Source: Selenomonadales bacterium (GTDB taxonomy: Bacteria > Bacillota > Negativicutes > Selenomonadales > Selenomonadaceae). Taken from it: a stretch of DNA of 64,000 nucleotides. How positions within the stretch are numbered: the first letter of the stretch is position 1; the number at the start of each line of letters is the position of its first letter. A program made the translations under genes and the position numbers. A model generated the notes under the pieces. It had not been told where the DNA came from and did not search any database. It was given only the letters and a program-made list of their open reading frames with translations. The stretch spans positions 1-64,000 of the forward strand of contig CAAGHH010000012.1 in NCBI GenBank assembly GCA_900769615.1, in the 5' to 3' direction. Below, one piece after another: positions 34,363 through 43,623 of the stretch.

Positions 34363-35811
34363 TTATTGATAATTATAGTTTTTTAATTGCCAAATAGCAC
34401 CCGTTATGGCTACGGGTCTATCCGTCTTTAATTCCAGCTGCGGTATAATGTCCGTCACCGGATATACCAACATGCTTGCCGCCTCAAGCCCTTGCTGGAA
34501 AAACACTTCAATCGCACTTCGGTCAATAAATAACCTGATATTTAAGTTATGAGCCGCGGGCAGCTTAAATTTTCTTACGCCCCTGCCGCCATTTTTCATA
34601 CCATTCCGATTAATTGTAAGTACCTGCCTGCTGACATCATAGCTGATTAGTACCCGCTCTGCACCATAAATCAGACTAAGTTCTATTTGCGCTGCTTCCT
34701 GCCAGCTTAAATCCAGCAACACTTCACAAGTGTTAAATAATGACCTGGTTATAACACGCTCATTTGCTGCCTGTAGCAGCTGCTTAGATTCTGGACGGCG
34801 CAAAGCCTGCATTTCGGCTACTGGCTGGGAGTAAATATGCCCCTGCCGCAGCTTTAACTCTCTTGGCATGGTAAGTGAATACATCCAGCCATAGTTTTTA
34901 GTAACACATTCAGCTTCCTTATCCGGCATTCCCATCCAGCCAAGCATGATATGCCGGTCATCGTGCGTAAAGACCTGAGGTGCATAAAAATCAAAACCAC
35001 GATCAAGCTCCTGAAACTTGGTATGCGACACTAGCTTCCTATCAGCTAGCGACAAATGACCAGCTATATAACCAGCCTGATAAAGATTTTGCCGATCAAA
35101 TTCACGTGCTGCTAATCCCTGCGGGCAAAACAGCATCACGTCAACATCACCGAAACGCAACATATTAGGACATTCCCACATATAACCAAAATCTTTCAGC
35201 TCAGTATGAATTTCGCCAAGATTCTGCCAGCCACTTGCCGTTTCACCATAAAGCAAAACTGTTCCTTTTTTATCAGACTCCCGCTGGGTCCCTAACAACA
35301 GATACTTTTTGCCATGACGGCTAAATAAGTATGGATCCCTAAAATGCCCCGTAACCTTTGCTGGATGATCCGCTATAATTATTTCACCTTTTTTTATTGT
35401 TCCATCAGCCTGCAAGGTGCCAATGCGCTGAGCAGATATCCGCCGCTCACCTTCTTTGCGGTTGCACGTATAAAAAATGTTTACTTTATCCGCAGCTGAC
35501 AAACCACAGCCAGAATAACAGCCATCCTTGTCGTGCACATCACTGGGGAAAAGTGCCAGCTGGGGCAGCGAATAATTGATAAAATCACGGGTCTTGGTAT
35601 GCGCCCAGCATTTATTTTTATGTTCGCAGCCTAAAGGATTCCATTGCCAAAACAAATGATAATAGCCATCGTGCCAAACCAGACCATTGGGATCGTTTAT
35701 TAAACCAAATGGCATTTCTAAATGAAAGCGGTTATGCAGATAATGTTCCATTGGATAACTAGCTGCCAAGCGTTCAGCTATAACTGTCGTATTTATGTTT
35801 CCCTTACTCAT
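34363..35811 (-). CDS. scrB: sucrose-6-phosphate hydrolase (GH32)
   Basis: This GH32 enzyme splits sucrose-6-phosphate into glucose-6-phosphate and fructose. The nucleophile lies in LINDPNGLVW, the transition-state Asp in FRDPYLF and the acid/base Glu in WECPNML; a C-terminal beta-sandwich (about 350-480, with DRSAIEVFFQQG) follows. There is no signal peptide, in line with a cytoplasmic PTS partner. The ATG at 35811 with AGAAGGA is preferred over a GTG at 35826. It is the second gene after the sucrose PTS permease. Confidence 0.93.
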   Translation of the reverse strand: MSKGNINTTVIAERLAASYPMEHYLHNRFHLEMPFGLINDPNGLVWHDGYYHLFWQWNPLGCEHKNKCWAHTKTRDFINYSLPQLALFPSDVHDKDGCYSGCGLSAADKVNIFYTCNRKEGERRISAQRIGTLQADGTIKKGEIIIADHPAKVTGHFRDPYLFSRHGKKYLLLGTQRESDKKGTVLLYGETASGWQNLGEIHTELKDFGYMWECPNMLRFGDVDVMLFCPQGLAAREFDRQNLYQAGYIAGHLSLADRKLVSHTKFQELDRGFDFYAPQVFTHDDRHIMLGWMGMPDKEAECVTKNYGWMYSLTMPRELKLRQGHIYSQPVAEMQALRRPESKQLLQAANERVITRSLFNTCEVLLDLSWQEAAQIELSLIYGAERVLISYDVSRQVLTINRNGMKNGGRGVRKFKLPAAHNLNIRLFIDRSAIEVFFQQGLEAASMLVYPVTDIIPQLELKTDRPVAITGAIWQLKNYNYQ

Positions 35812-35838
35812 ATTATTCCTTCTCACACCTTGATTTTA

Positions 35839-37716
35839 TTATTCCTCAGGCGTAAACAGCGTAAAGGTCAGGGCAAAAGCTACCCCAAAACCGATAGCAT
35901 TAACCAAGAAATAGGCTAACAGATGATCTAAGTATAAAAGCGTTCCCGGTAAAACCGTAATGCCCATGCCAGTACCAGCTAAATGCATAATTCCGGCAGC
36001 AGCACCAGCGGCAGCGCCACCAGCTAAGGCGTATAAAAACGGCTTCATAAACCGCAAATTAATACCAAAAATAGCTGGTTCAGTTATGCCTAAAAAGGCC
36101 GGAACAGCCGATGATATATATAAGGCACGTTTTTTGGGATTTTTCGTTCTAGCTGCTACCGCCACTGCTGCACCACCTTGTGCTACTACGGCACCAGTAA
36201 TGATAGCATTAAATGGATCAACACCAGTCGTTGCTAAAAGCTGTACTTCCAAGGCATTAAATACATGATGGACACCGAACACTACAATTACCTGTTGCAG
36301 ACCACCTACCACCAATCCGCCAATGCCAAATGGCAGTTCCAGGAAAGCCTCAACTGCACCAAAAATAAATAATTCCAAGGTATGCATAATTGGACCAACT
36401 ACTAAAAGCCCCAAAATCATTGATACCAGCAAGGTAAGAAATGGTGTTACAATTAAATCAATTACATCTGGCACAAATTTTTTGAGCCAATGCTGCAGCT
36501 TAGCGGCAAATATGCCCAATACTAAAGCTGGCAATACCGATCCCTGATAGCCAACTACTGGTACGGTAAAGCCTAAAATATCCATTGGTATTGGCTGGGC
36601 TTCACCACCAGCAATAGCATAAGCATTCGGAAGCTGTGGCGCTACCAGCATAAGCCCTAGAACAATACCTATAACAGGCGTGCCACCAAAACGCTTGGTA
36701 GTTGACCAGCATACCAGCGCTGGCAAAAAGGCAAAAGCCGTATCAGTCAAAATTTGGCTCATACGCAGCAAATTTTCACTAAATTGAACCCCTAAACTCT
36801 GCGCTGCACCACGCAGCCCCATAAATAATCCAGTTGCTACCAGCACGGGGATAATCGGTACAAAAACATCACCTAAAGTACGGGAAATTTTTTGCACCAT
36901 TGTCATTTGCGCATAAGCTTCTTCTTTATTGGTAGTATTGCCAAAATCAGTACCTTTGACAAATTCAGCAAACACTTTATCAACAAAACCAGTACCCAGG
37001 ATAATCTGATACTGAGCTGCCGCAAAGAATTGGCCTTTAACGCCATCAATAGCTTCAATAGCTTTTTCATCCAGCTTGGATTTATCATTGATGATTAACC
37101 GCAGCCGCGTTGCGCAATGCTCGGCATTGCGTACATTTTCGATACCGCCGACATATTTCGTTATAAGCTTAGCCACTCTGACCTCAGCGGGAAGTTTACT
37201 CATGGTATCAACTGCCGCCGCAGCTTGCTCATTAATTTTAACCTCGGCATTATCATCGGCAATTACCGCTGCTGCATTTACCGATGAGCTAAGCTCTTTT
37301 TGTCCTAAAGCTATCGTAATCTTGTTAAACTCAGCGGCATTAGTTACGATAACTGGCGTAGTAGTATCATAACCAGCGGCTTTAATCGCAGCTGCATCAA
37401 ATTTTAATAGCAGCTGTCCCTTTTTTACTTTATCACCCTGAGCTACCAGCGCTTCAAAATACTTGCCTGCTAATTTTACCGTATCCAAACCCACATGAAT
37501 TAATATATCTGCCCCGTTTGCAGCATGTAAACCAATTGCATGTTTCGTAGCGAAAAGCACTGTAACTTCGCCATCAACCGGTGAAAACACCTTGCCATCA
37601 GGTTCACTTACGGCTGCTCCCAGCCCCATAGCACCACTAGCAAAAGCCGGATCACTAACCTCACTAAGCGGTACCAGCTTGCCATTTAGCGGACTATCCA
37701 AACGAATATCCTTCAT
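35839..37716 (-). CDS. scrA: PTS sucrose/beta-glucoside-family EIIABC
   Basis: This 625-residue fusion has EIIA first (about 1-145, His in DILIHVGLDTVKLAGKYF), then EIIB (about 175-255, Cys in EHCATRLRLI) and EIIC last (about 270-620, with PVIGIVLGLMLVAPQLPNAYA and FLGITEPAIFGINLRF). Members of this family usually run B-C-A; the A-B-C order here is uncommon. The partner GH32 gene makes sucrose the likely substrate. A promoter with two TGGAACC half-sites precedes it, pointing to a LacI-type repressor not encoded in this window. Confidence 0.92.
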   Translation of the reverse strand: MKDIRLDSPLNGKLVPLSEVSDPAFASGAMGLGAAVSEPDGKVFSPVDGEVTVLFATKHAIGLHAANGADILIHVGLDTVKLAGKYFEALVAQGDKVKKGQLLLKFDAAAIKAAGYDTTTPVIVTNAAEFNKITIALGQKELSSSVNAAAVIADDNAEVKINEQAAAAVDTMSKLPAEVRVAKLITKYVGGIENVRNAEHCATRLRLIINDKSKLDEKAIEAIDGVKGQFFAAAQYQIILGTGFVDKVFAEFVKGTDFGNTTNKEEAYAQMTMVQKISRTLGDVFVPIIPVLVATGLFMGLRGAAQSLGVQFSENLLRMSQILTDTAFAFLPALVCWSTTKRFGGTPVIGIVLGLMLVAPQLPNAYAIAGGEAQPIPMDILGFTVPVVGYQGSVLPALVLGIFAAKLQHWLKKFVPDVIDLIVTPFLTLLVSMILGLLVVGPIMHTLELFIFGAVEAFLELPFGIGGLVVGGLQQVIVVFGVHHVFNALEVQLLATTGVDPFNAIITGAVVAQGGAAVAVAARTKNPKKRALYISSAVPAFLGITEPAIFGINLRFMKPFLYALAGGAAAGAAAGIMHLAGTGMGITVLPGTLLYLDHLLAYFLVNAIGFGVAFALTFTLFTPEE

Positions 37717-37761
37717 TTTAAAATCCCCCTAAACTAGTTTGAATTTATTCATATCAGGTTA

Positions 37762-37810
37762 TGGAACCAATTTCATGTTTTATTTTACAATGTGGAACCG
37801 GTTTTGTCAA
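37762..37810 (-). promoter_or_regulatory. sucrose operon promoter and operators
   Basis: On the minus strand TTGACA (37805-37810) and TAAAAT (37782-37787) are 17 bases apart. The spacer contains AACCGGTT (palindrome, within GGAACCGGTTTT), and TGGAACC recurs at 37762-37768 just after the -10, 31 bases from the first copy. This looks like a pair of LacI-family (ScrR-like) operators. Confidence 0.75.
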
Positions 37811-37821
37811 CCAAATAAAAA

Positions 37822-37851
37822 TTCCTTTCTCGTATTTTTTCGAGAAAGGAA
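37822..37851 (-). terminator. terminator after dnaB
   Basis: Hairpin TTCCTTTCTCG/CGAGAAAGGAA followed on the minus strand by TTTTTATTTGG. Confidence 0.88.
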
Positions 37852-37862
37852 CGTATTTTATC

Positions 37863-39191
37863 TTATTGTACCAGCAGGTCCCGAAATTTCGTATATTCTT
37901 TTTGAAAGAATAACGATATGGTATCAACAGGACCATTACGATGCTTAGCCACAATAATATCGGTTATATTTTTGTTTTCTGTATCTTTATCATAATAATC
38001 TTCCCGATAAAGAAACATTACTATATCTGCGTCCTGCTCTAACGAACCTGATTCACGCAGATCGGACAGCATCGGTTTTTTTATTTGACGGCTCTCCACC
38101 GAACGCGACAACTGCGAAAGTGCGATAACTGGTAAATCCAGCTCTCTAGCTAATGCTTTTAAAGAACGAGAGATTTCCGAGATTTCCTGTTGCCGGTTAT
38201 CACCATTTTTACTGGGACGCCCCTGCATTAACTGCAAATAGTCGATGATGATAAGGTCCAGGCCATGTTCAGCCTTAAGCCGACGCGCCTTGGATCTAAG
38301 TTCCATGACAGTTATACCAGCAGTATCATCAATATATATCGGCGCACGGCTTAAAGTATCGGCTACATGTACCAGCTTATTCCACTCCTGCGTATCAAGC
38401 TGTCCTGTGCGCAATTTAGTCGCATCAATACCGCCTTCGGCACATAACATACGTTGCATCAGCTGCTCTTTGCTCATTTCCAAGGAGAAAAAAGCTACCT
38501 TGCCGCCATGAGTACCAACATAGCTTGCTATATTCAGCGTAAACGCCGTCTTACCCATTGAAGGACGCGCTGCTACCAAAATTAAATCGGATTTTTGCAA
38601 ACCGGCGGTCAGCTTATCTAAGTCTTTAAAACCAGAACTAATCCCCGTAAGACCACCTTTTGATTCATAAAGGACATTTATCCGCTCAAATGTGCGCATT
38701 ACAATGCTCTTCATAGATTCAAAAGCACCGCCATTTTGCCGATTAGCTACTGCTAGAATCTTTTTTTCGGCATCGTCCATAATATTTTCAACATCGGTAT
38801 TATCTTCATAAGCAGCACTGGCTATAGCTGTTGCCGCATTGATAAGACTGCGAAGCTCAGCTTTTTCTTTAACTATTTTAGCATGATAAACCACGTTAGC
38901 CGCCGTTGGCACAGCATTGGCTAACTGGGTAATAAAAGCCAAACCGCCGATTTTATCTAATTGCTCACTTTTGCGCAATTGCTCCGTAAGCGTAACCAAA
39001 TCAACGGCTTCATCATTATTTTGCAATTGAACCATCGCTTCATAAACAATCCGGTGCGCCTCACGATAAAAATCATCCGGCTGTAATATTTCCTGCACCT
39101 CAGCAATGGCTTCTTTTTTTATTAGCATCGCCCCTAAAACAGCCTGCTCGGCCTCAATGTTCTGGGGTGGGACGCGTTCAGGTAACGCCAT
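37863..39191 (-). CDS. dnaB: replicative DNA helicase DnaB
   Basis: This 442-residue RecA-fold hexameric helicase unwinds DNA at the replication fork. The N-terminal helical domain (PPQNIEAEQAVLGAMLIKKEAI) is followed by the ATPase core with Walker A (ARPSMGKTAFTLN), Walker B (LIIIDYLQLM) and the DnaB motif near the end (VAKHRNGPVDTI). ATG 39191 with AGAAAGGAT is chosen over a TTG further upstream. It ends the operon yybS-gdpP-rplI-lon-dnaB (dnaC in B. subtilis nomenclature). Confidence 0.96.
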   Translation of the reverse strand: MALPERVPPQNIEAEQAVLGAMLIKKEAIAEVQEILQPDDFYREAHRIVYEAMVQLQNNDEAVDLVTLTEQLRKSEQLDKIGGLAFITQLANAVPTAANVVYHAKIVKEKAELRSLINAATAIASAAYEDNTDVENIMDDAEKKILAVANRQNGGAFESMKSIVMRTFERINVLYESKGGLTGISSGFKDLDKLTAGLQKSDLILVAARPSMGKTAFTLNIASYVGTHGGKVAFFSLEMSKEQLMQRMLCAEGGIDATKLRTGQLDTQEWNKLVHVADTLSRAPIYIDDTAGITVMELRSKARRLKAEHGLDLIIIDYLQLMQGRPSKNGDNRQQEISEISRSLKALARELDLPVIALSQLSRSVESRQIKKPMLSDLRESGSLEQDADIVMFLYREDYYDKDTENKNITDIIVAKHRNGPVDTISLFFQKEYTKFRDLLVQ

Positions 39192-39211
39192 AATTATCCT
39201 TTCTGCCAAAT

Positions 39212-41188
39212 TCAATCAGCAAATATCAATTCAAAAGCTTCTTTAGCAGTTTCAACCGGATGAATATCTAACCCCAAGAGCTCCAAGGGTATATCCTTTT
39301 CATTTTCCTTCGGAATAATCAGTGTCTTTACCCCCGCTTGCCGAGCTCCATAGGCCTTTTCAAATACACCACCTACAGGGCGCACCCGTCCTTGTAAAGA
39401 TATTTCACCCGTTACCGCTATATCCTGCCTGATTTTACGGCCAGTCACCGCACTGGTAATAACCGCTAAAATAGCCGTACCAGCTGATGGTCCATCAATA
39501 TTGCCACCACCAATGACATTTATATGCACATCATAGTCGTGAATATCCTTGCCGGTAAGCTGACGCATAACCGACGCGGCATTAAATACTGAATCTTTAG
39601 CCATTGAACCAGCGGTTTCATTAAACCTTACCGTTCCTTTGCCTTTTTCATGCGCAGGAAAAGCCACCGCTTCGATTTCAATTACTGAACCTAAAAAGCC
39701 TGCTACCCCTAGACCAAAAATATGCCCAGCAGCCGCCTTATCAGCAGCTTTTTTCGTTACAAACGGGAAAAGCCGGCTTACCTGCGCGACTTCATAAATA
39801 TCTGCTTTTTGCAAAATAACCGCTGGTACTTCACCATTTTGCAAATCAGCTAACGTCATCGTGTCAGCTAAATTGCTTTTTTCCAAAGCCAGACTATACG
39901 CATCAGCTAAAATATTTATCGCTTTACGCCCTTCTATCGTATATTCACTTATAAGTTCTGCCACGCCATCAGCTAACGTTACTTTTAATTTAGCGGCAGC
40001 ATTTTGCACAATCTCCTGAATATGTTTTGGCGTCAGTGGTTCAAAATAAATTTCAGCACAGCGCGAACGGAGGGCCGGATTTATATGTGAAGCATCACGC
40101 GTAGTTGCGCCAATCAGTACAAAGTCCGCCGGTGCCCCTTCCGCAAAAAGTTTATGAATATACGGCGGTACATGATCATCAGTCGGATCATAATACGCCG
40201 ATTCAAAATACGCTCTTTTATCCTCTAAGACCTTCAATAATTTATTTTGCAGCATCTCATCCATTTCACCAATTTCATCAATGAATAAAATTCCGCCATG
40301 CGCATCAGTAACAAGACCTGGTTTTGGTTCCGGCACGCCGCTATCAGCCAAATTTTTCTGCGCCCCTTGGTAAATCGGATCATGAACCGATCCCAATAAT
40401 GGATTGGTCATATCACGGGGGTCCCAGCGCAAAGTCGTACCATCGGTTTCAATAAATGGCGCATCCTCGGCAAAAGGCGACACCGCTTTTTTACTAGCTG
40501 CCGCCAGCACCAGCCGAGCCGCCGTGGTTTTACCTACCCCCGGCGGACCATAAAGCAGCAAATGCTGTGGATATGGTGAACTTAATTTAGCCAATAATGA
40601 CTTTACAGCCCGTTGTTGACCTACGACTTCCGCAAAGCTCTGCGGTCTTAAAAGTTCCATCACGGATTGCGTTAAATGTATTTTTTCTAATCGCTCTAAA
40701 TTTTCCCGTTTTTGCTTATCCTGCGGTGATTCAAGCTTAGGCTCTTCCTCTTTGATAACCTGCTCGCGAATATCATTTACATAATCCTGATGGTCTTTTT
40801 CCATCTTTTCCGTAACTTTTTTCTCAATACTGTTTTCTACTTTGCGCCGGGCAATTAAATCAGCTGCTTTTTCAGACAGTTTTTCCAGCAGTTTAGGAAT
40901 ATCTGCCTCTTTAGGAGCTGGGCTTATCATCGGATCTTCGGCTAAAATACGCTGCAAAGCCAAAACCCGTTCGGCTCTTTCACTCGAACGAAGCAAGGTA
41001 AGCGCTTGCATTTTGCCAGCCAGCAATACCAATTTTTCCGTACCGTATATATCTACTAAGATGGCATATAATGCCTCTATTTCACGGTCAATATCATTAT
41101 TTAATTCTTGACGTATAACAGGAGCAGGCTGAGCCTGCTCCTTATTTTTAAATAATTTGCTTAAAATATTTTTTAAAAACATCATCAT
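39212..41188 (-). CDS. Lon-family ATP-dependent protease (LonB/LonC-like)
   Basis: This 658-residue protein lacks the classical Lon substrate-binding N-domain. It has a charged N-terminal helix region (about 1-165), an AAA+ module (Walker A LLYGPPGVGKTT, Walker B ILFIDEIGEMDEM) and a Lon peptidase domain at the C-terminus (catalytic Ser in GPSAGTAILA, Lys in FEKAYGARQAG). There are no obvious membrane helices. It sits between rplI and dnaB and begins at the last base of rplI, so it is co-expressed with replication and translation genes. Its substrates are unknown. Confidence 0.88.
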   Translation of the reverse strand: MMMFLKNILSKLFKNKEQAQPAPVIRQELNNDIDREIEALYAILVDIYGTEKLVLLAGKMQALTLLRSSERAERVLALQRILAEDPMISPAPKEADIPKLLEKLSEKAADLIARRKVENSIEKKVTEKMEKDHQDYVNDIREQVIKEEEPKLESPQDKQKRENLERLEKIHLTQSVMELLRPQSFAEVVGQQRAVKSLLAKLSSPYPQHLLLYGPPGVGKTTAARLVLAAASKKAVSPFAEDAPFIETDGTTLRWDPRDMTNPLLGSVHDPIYQGAQKNLADSGVPEPKPGLVTDAHGGILFIDEIGEMDEMLQNKLLKVLEDKRAYFESAYYDPTDDHVPPYIHKLFAEGAPADFVLIGATTRDASHINPALRSRCAEIYFEPLTPKHIQEIVQNAAAKLKVTLADGVAELISEYTIEGRKAINILADAYSLALEKSNLADTMTLADLQNGEVPAVILQKADIYEVAQVSRLFPFVTKKAADKAAAGHIFGLGVAGFLGSVIEIEAVAFPAHEKGKGTVRFNETAGSMAKDSVFNAASVMRQLTGKDIHDYDVHINVIGGGNIDGPSAGTAILAVITSAVTGRKIRQDIAVTGEISLQGRVRPVGGVFEKAYGARQAGVKTLIIPKENEKDIPLELLGLDIHPVETAKEAFELIFAD

Positions 41189-41631
41189 TACTTAGCCACA
41201 ACATTAACTTTAATCGTGCTGGTAACTGACGGATGTACCTTGATTACTGCTTCATAGACGCCAGTTCCCGTAACATCACCTTTGATGGTAATTTTTCGTT
41301 TATCAACTTCAATATTTGTTTTTTTCAATGCTGCCGCCACGTCTTTTCCCGTAACGGAACCAAACAGCCGGCCACCTTCACCAATTTTTACGGGAATGGT
41401 TACCGTCACTTTTTCTAATTGAGCAGCCATCAGCTTGGCTTCATCGGTGGCCATAGCATCTTTCCGTGCTTTCGAGCCCGCCTGAGCTTTCGCTACATTC
41501 AGATTTTCGGCATTTGCTAATACCGCTGCTTTACGCGGAAGCAAAAAATTACGGCCATAGCCTTCGGATACTTCGACAATATCGCCTTTTTTACCAAGTT
41601 TTTTAACGTCCTGCTGAAGAATTACTTTCAT
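41188..41631 (-). CDS. rplI: 50S ribosomal protein L9
   Basis: MKVILQQDVKKLGKKGDIVEVSEGYGRN is the standard L9 N-terminus, followed by the long connecting helix and a C-terminal rRNA-binding domain (147 residues from ATG 41631). The earlier ATG at 41640 is too close to the ribosome site GGAGAA. The start lies inside the end of gdpP (29 bases of overlap), which indicates coupling. Confidence 0.95.
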   Translation of the reverse strand: MKVILQQDVKKLGKKGDIVEVSEGYGRNFLLPRKAAVLANAENLNVAKAQAGSKARKDAMATDEAKLMAAQLEKVTVTIPVKIGEGGRLFGSVTGKDVAAALKKTNIEVDKRKITIKGDVTGTGVYEAVIKVHPSVTSTIKVNVVAK

Positions 41632-43612
41632 CTTTATCATTCTCCTCGATATATTTTTTACTAATTTCTATAACTTTAGCCTTAATATCAGCTAAATTAC
41701 CACCTTTAACCTGCGCACCAGCTACATTCTGATGACCACCGCCGCCAAAGGCTTCCATAATAACCTGAACATTGAGCTCACCAGTTGAACGAGCTGATAG
41801 CCCAACAGTATCATTGGTGAGCTGAAAAATCACTATACTCATGCGAACATTTTCTACTCGCAGCAAGGAATCAGCTGCCTGAGCGGCAATAACCTGACAA
41901 TTAGCCATTGTATCTGGTATCGTCGATATGATAAGACCGCCATTGTATAATTCTGAGCGCGCTTTAGTACGTGCCAATGCTACCGTTGTATCATAATCAG
42001 AACGGAATAAATGCCTTACCATAACCGGATCTGCCCCGCTGCGACGAAGATACGCCGCAGCATCAAAGGTACGCACACCCGTCTGCACAGCAAAATTTTT
42101 CGTATCAACCACAATGCCTGAATAAAGCGCCGTCGCATCAAAGCGGGAGATGCGAATATCCTCACTAAAATACATCAAAAGTTCAGTAACCAGCTCACTA
42201 GTTGAACTTGAAGCCGGTTCAATATAAACCAGCAGCGGATTTTTTATAAAGCTCTCACTGCGACGATGATGATCAATAACCACTACCTGATGTATCCGTT
42301 CCAAAAGCGACGGATCGGCTACTAAATGGGGTATATGCGTATCAACTACTATCAAAACCGGATTTAACGCCGTCATCGTCTTGATATCTTCTGGATGTAC
42401 GAACAGGCCCTCATATTCTTCCTGATCTTTGATAAGTTCCCTGAATTTATCAATGCCTTCATTCATATCAGAAAGCACTATATGAACTGGCTTTTTTAGC
42501 TCCCGTGCCATCTTGGCTACGCCCATAGCTGCCCCAAAGCAGTCAAAATCCTCGTTATGATGTCCCATAACAAAAACTTCATCGGCGCCTTCCATTATTT
42601 CCCTGACGGCATGTGCAACTACCCTAGCCTTAACGCGAGTATGTTTTTCCACGGCCTTGGCTCTGCCACCAAAGAATTGCGTTTTTCCACCTAGCTGAAC
42701 CGCTACCTGATCACCACCGCGTCCTAGTGCTAAATCAAGTCCAGCTTGAGCTTGTGCCCCCAGCTCGGCTAATGTCTGATTTTCGGCTACAGCAACTCCC
42801 ATCGAAAGCGTTACTTGCAGTCGATTTGTGCTCGTAAGCTGTCTTACTTTGTCAAGTACATCAAACCGCTCTTGCATTGCCTGATCCAAAGCAGCTTTGG
42901 TAAGCACTACAACATAAGCATCCTCAGATACTCGCCGCATATAACCAGCTAGATTTTTTATCCATTTATCTAAGGCCTGATTTACTGCCAGCAGCAATGA
43001 AGTCCTTTCCGCTTCGGTCTGCCCTTGCATGACTTCATCATAATTATCAATTTGAATATTTACTAGTACCGTCCGGCTTTGCTGATAAGTATTTTTTAAC
43101 TCCTCATGATTAGTGACATCCTGCACATAAAGCACCATCATTTGCTCTTGATGCGGTGCGGTCTTTACTGGCCGGTACCATACCTTATAGTAACGCGTTT
43201 CATGAGCAAAGATATACTCGCCTTCCTGTCCCCAGATAGGATTTACAATTATCCCCGGCCAAACATCCTTGATATCAGTCCCCTGCTCTAACTTATTACC
43301 AACGTAACGGGCAAGCTGTTCATTGCTCCATAAAAGCCGGCCTTCGTTATTTACGACTAAAACTGCCTGTGGCAATTCTTCAACCGCATAATTTACCATT
43401 TCATTGATATTTTTTACTACATTGCGGCAATAACGCTCGAATCGCCGGGAACGATCTACACACCGCTCGCGAGCAAATGATACTAATGCCAGCCAAACAA
43501 CGCCAGCTATAGCAGCTACATAGTAATTATAGCAGGAAAGCACCATGATTAACACCAGCATAATAAGCAGATGTATTGTCAAATCAATCCACGCTGATAG
43601 ATTCCGTGGCAT
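41603..43612 (-). CDS. gdpP: GdpP-type c-di-AMP phosphodiesterase
   Basis: This 669-residue membrane protein degrades the second messenger c-di-AMP. Two N-terminal membrane helices (about 10-50) are followed by a PAS-like domain (about 75-165), a degenerate GGDEF domain (about 170-300) and the catalytic DHH/DHHA1 pair (about 335-655). Visible metal motifs are GHHNEDFDCFGAAMG, VVDTHIP, VVIDHHRR and the DHHA1 GGGGHQNVAGAQ. c-di-AMP controls K+ uptake in Firmicutes, so the Trk operon in the same window could be linked to it. Confidence 0.94.
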   Translation of the reverse strand: MPRNLSAWIDLTIHLLIMLVLIMVLSCYNYYVAAIAGVVWLALVSFARERCVDRSRRFERYCRNVVKNINEMVNYAVEELPQAVLVVNNEGRLLWSNEQLARYVGNKLEQGTDIKDVWPGIIVNPIWGQEGEYIFAHETRYYKVWYRPVKTAPHQEQMMVLYVQDVTNHEELKNTYQQSRTVLVNIQIDNYDEVMQGQTEAERTSLLLAVNQALDKWIKNLAGYMRRVSEDAYVVVLTKAALDQAMQERFDVLDKVRQLTSTNRLQVTLSMGVAVAENQTLAELGAQAQAGLDLALGRGGDQVAVQLGGKTQFFGGRAKAVEKHTRVKARVVAHAVREIMEGADEVFVMGHHNEDFDCFGAAMGVAKMARELKKPVHIVLSDMNEGIDKFRELIKDQEEYEGLFVHPEDIKTMTALNPVLIVVDTHIPHLVADPSLLERIHQVVVIDHHRRSESFIKNPLLVYIEPASSSTSELVTELLMYFSEDIRISRFDATALYSGIVVDTKNFAVQTGVRTFDAAAYLRRSGADPVMVRHLFRSDYDTTVALARTKARSELYNGGLIISTIPDTMANCQVIAAQAADSLLRVENVRMSIVIFQLTNDTVGLSARSTGELNVQVIMEAFGGGGHQNVAGAQVKGGNLADIKAKVIEISKKYIEENDKDESNSSAGR

Positions 43613-43623
43613 TAATCCTCACC

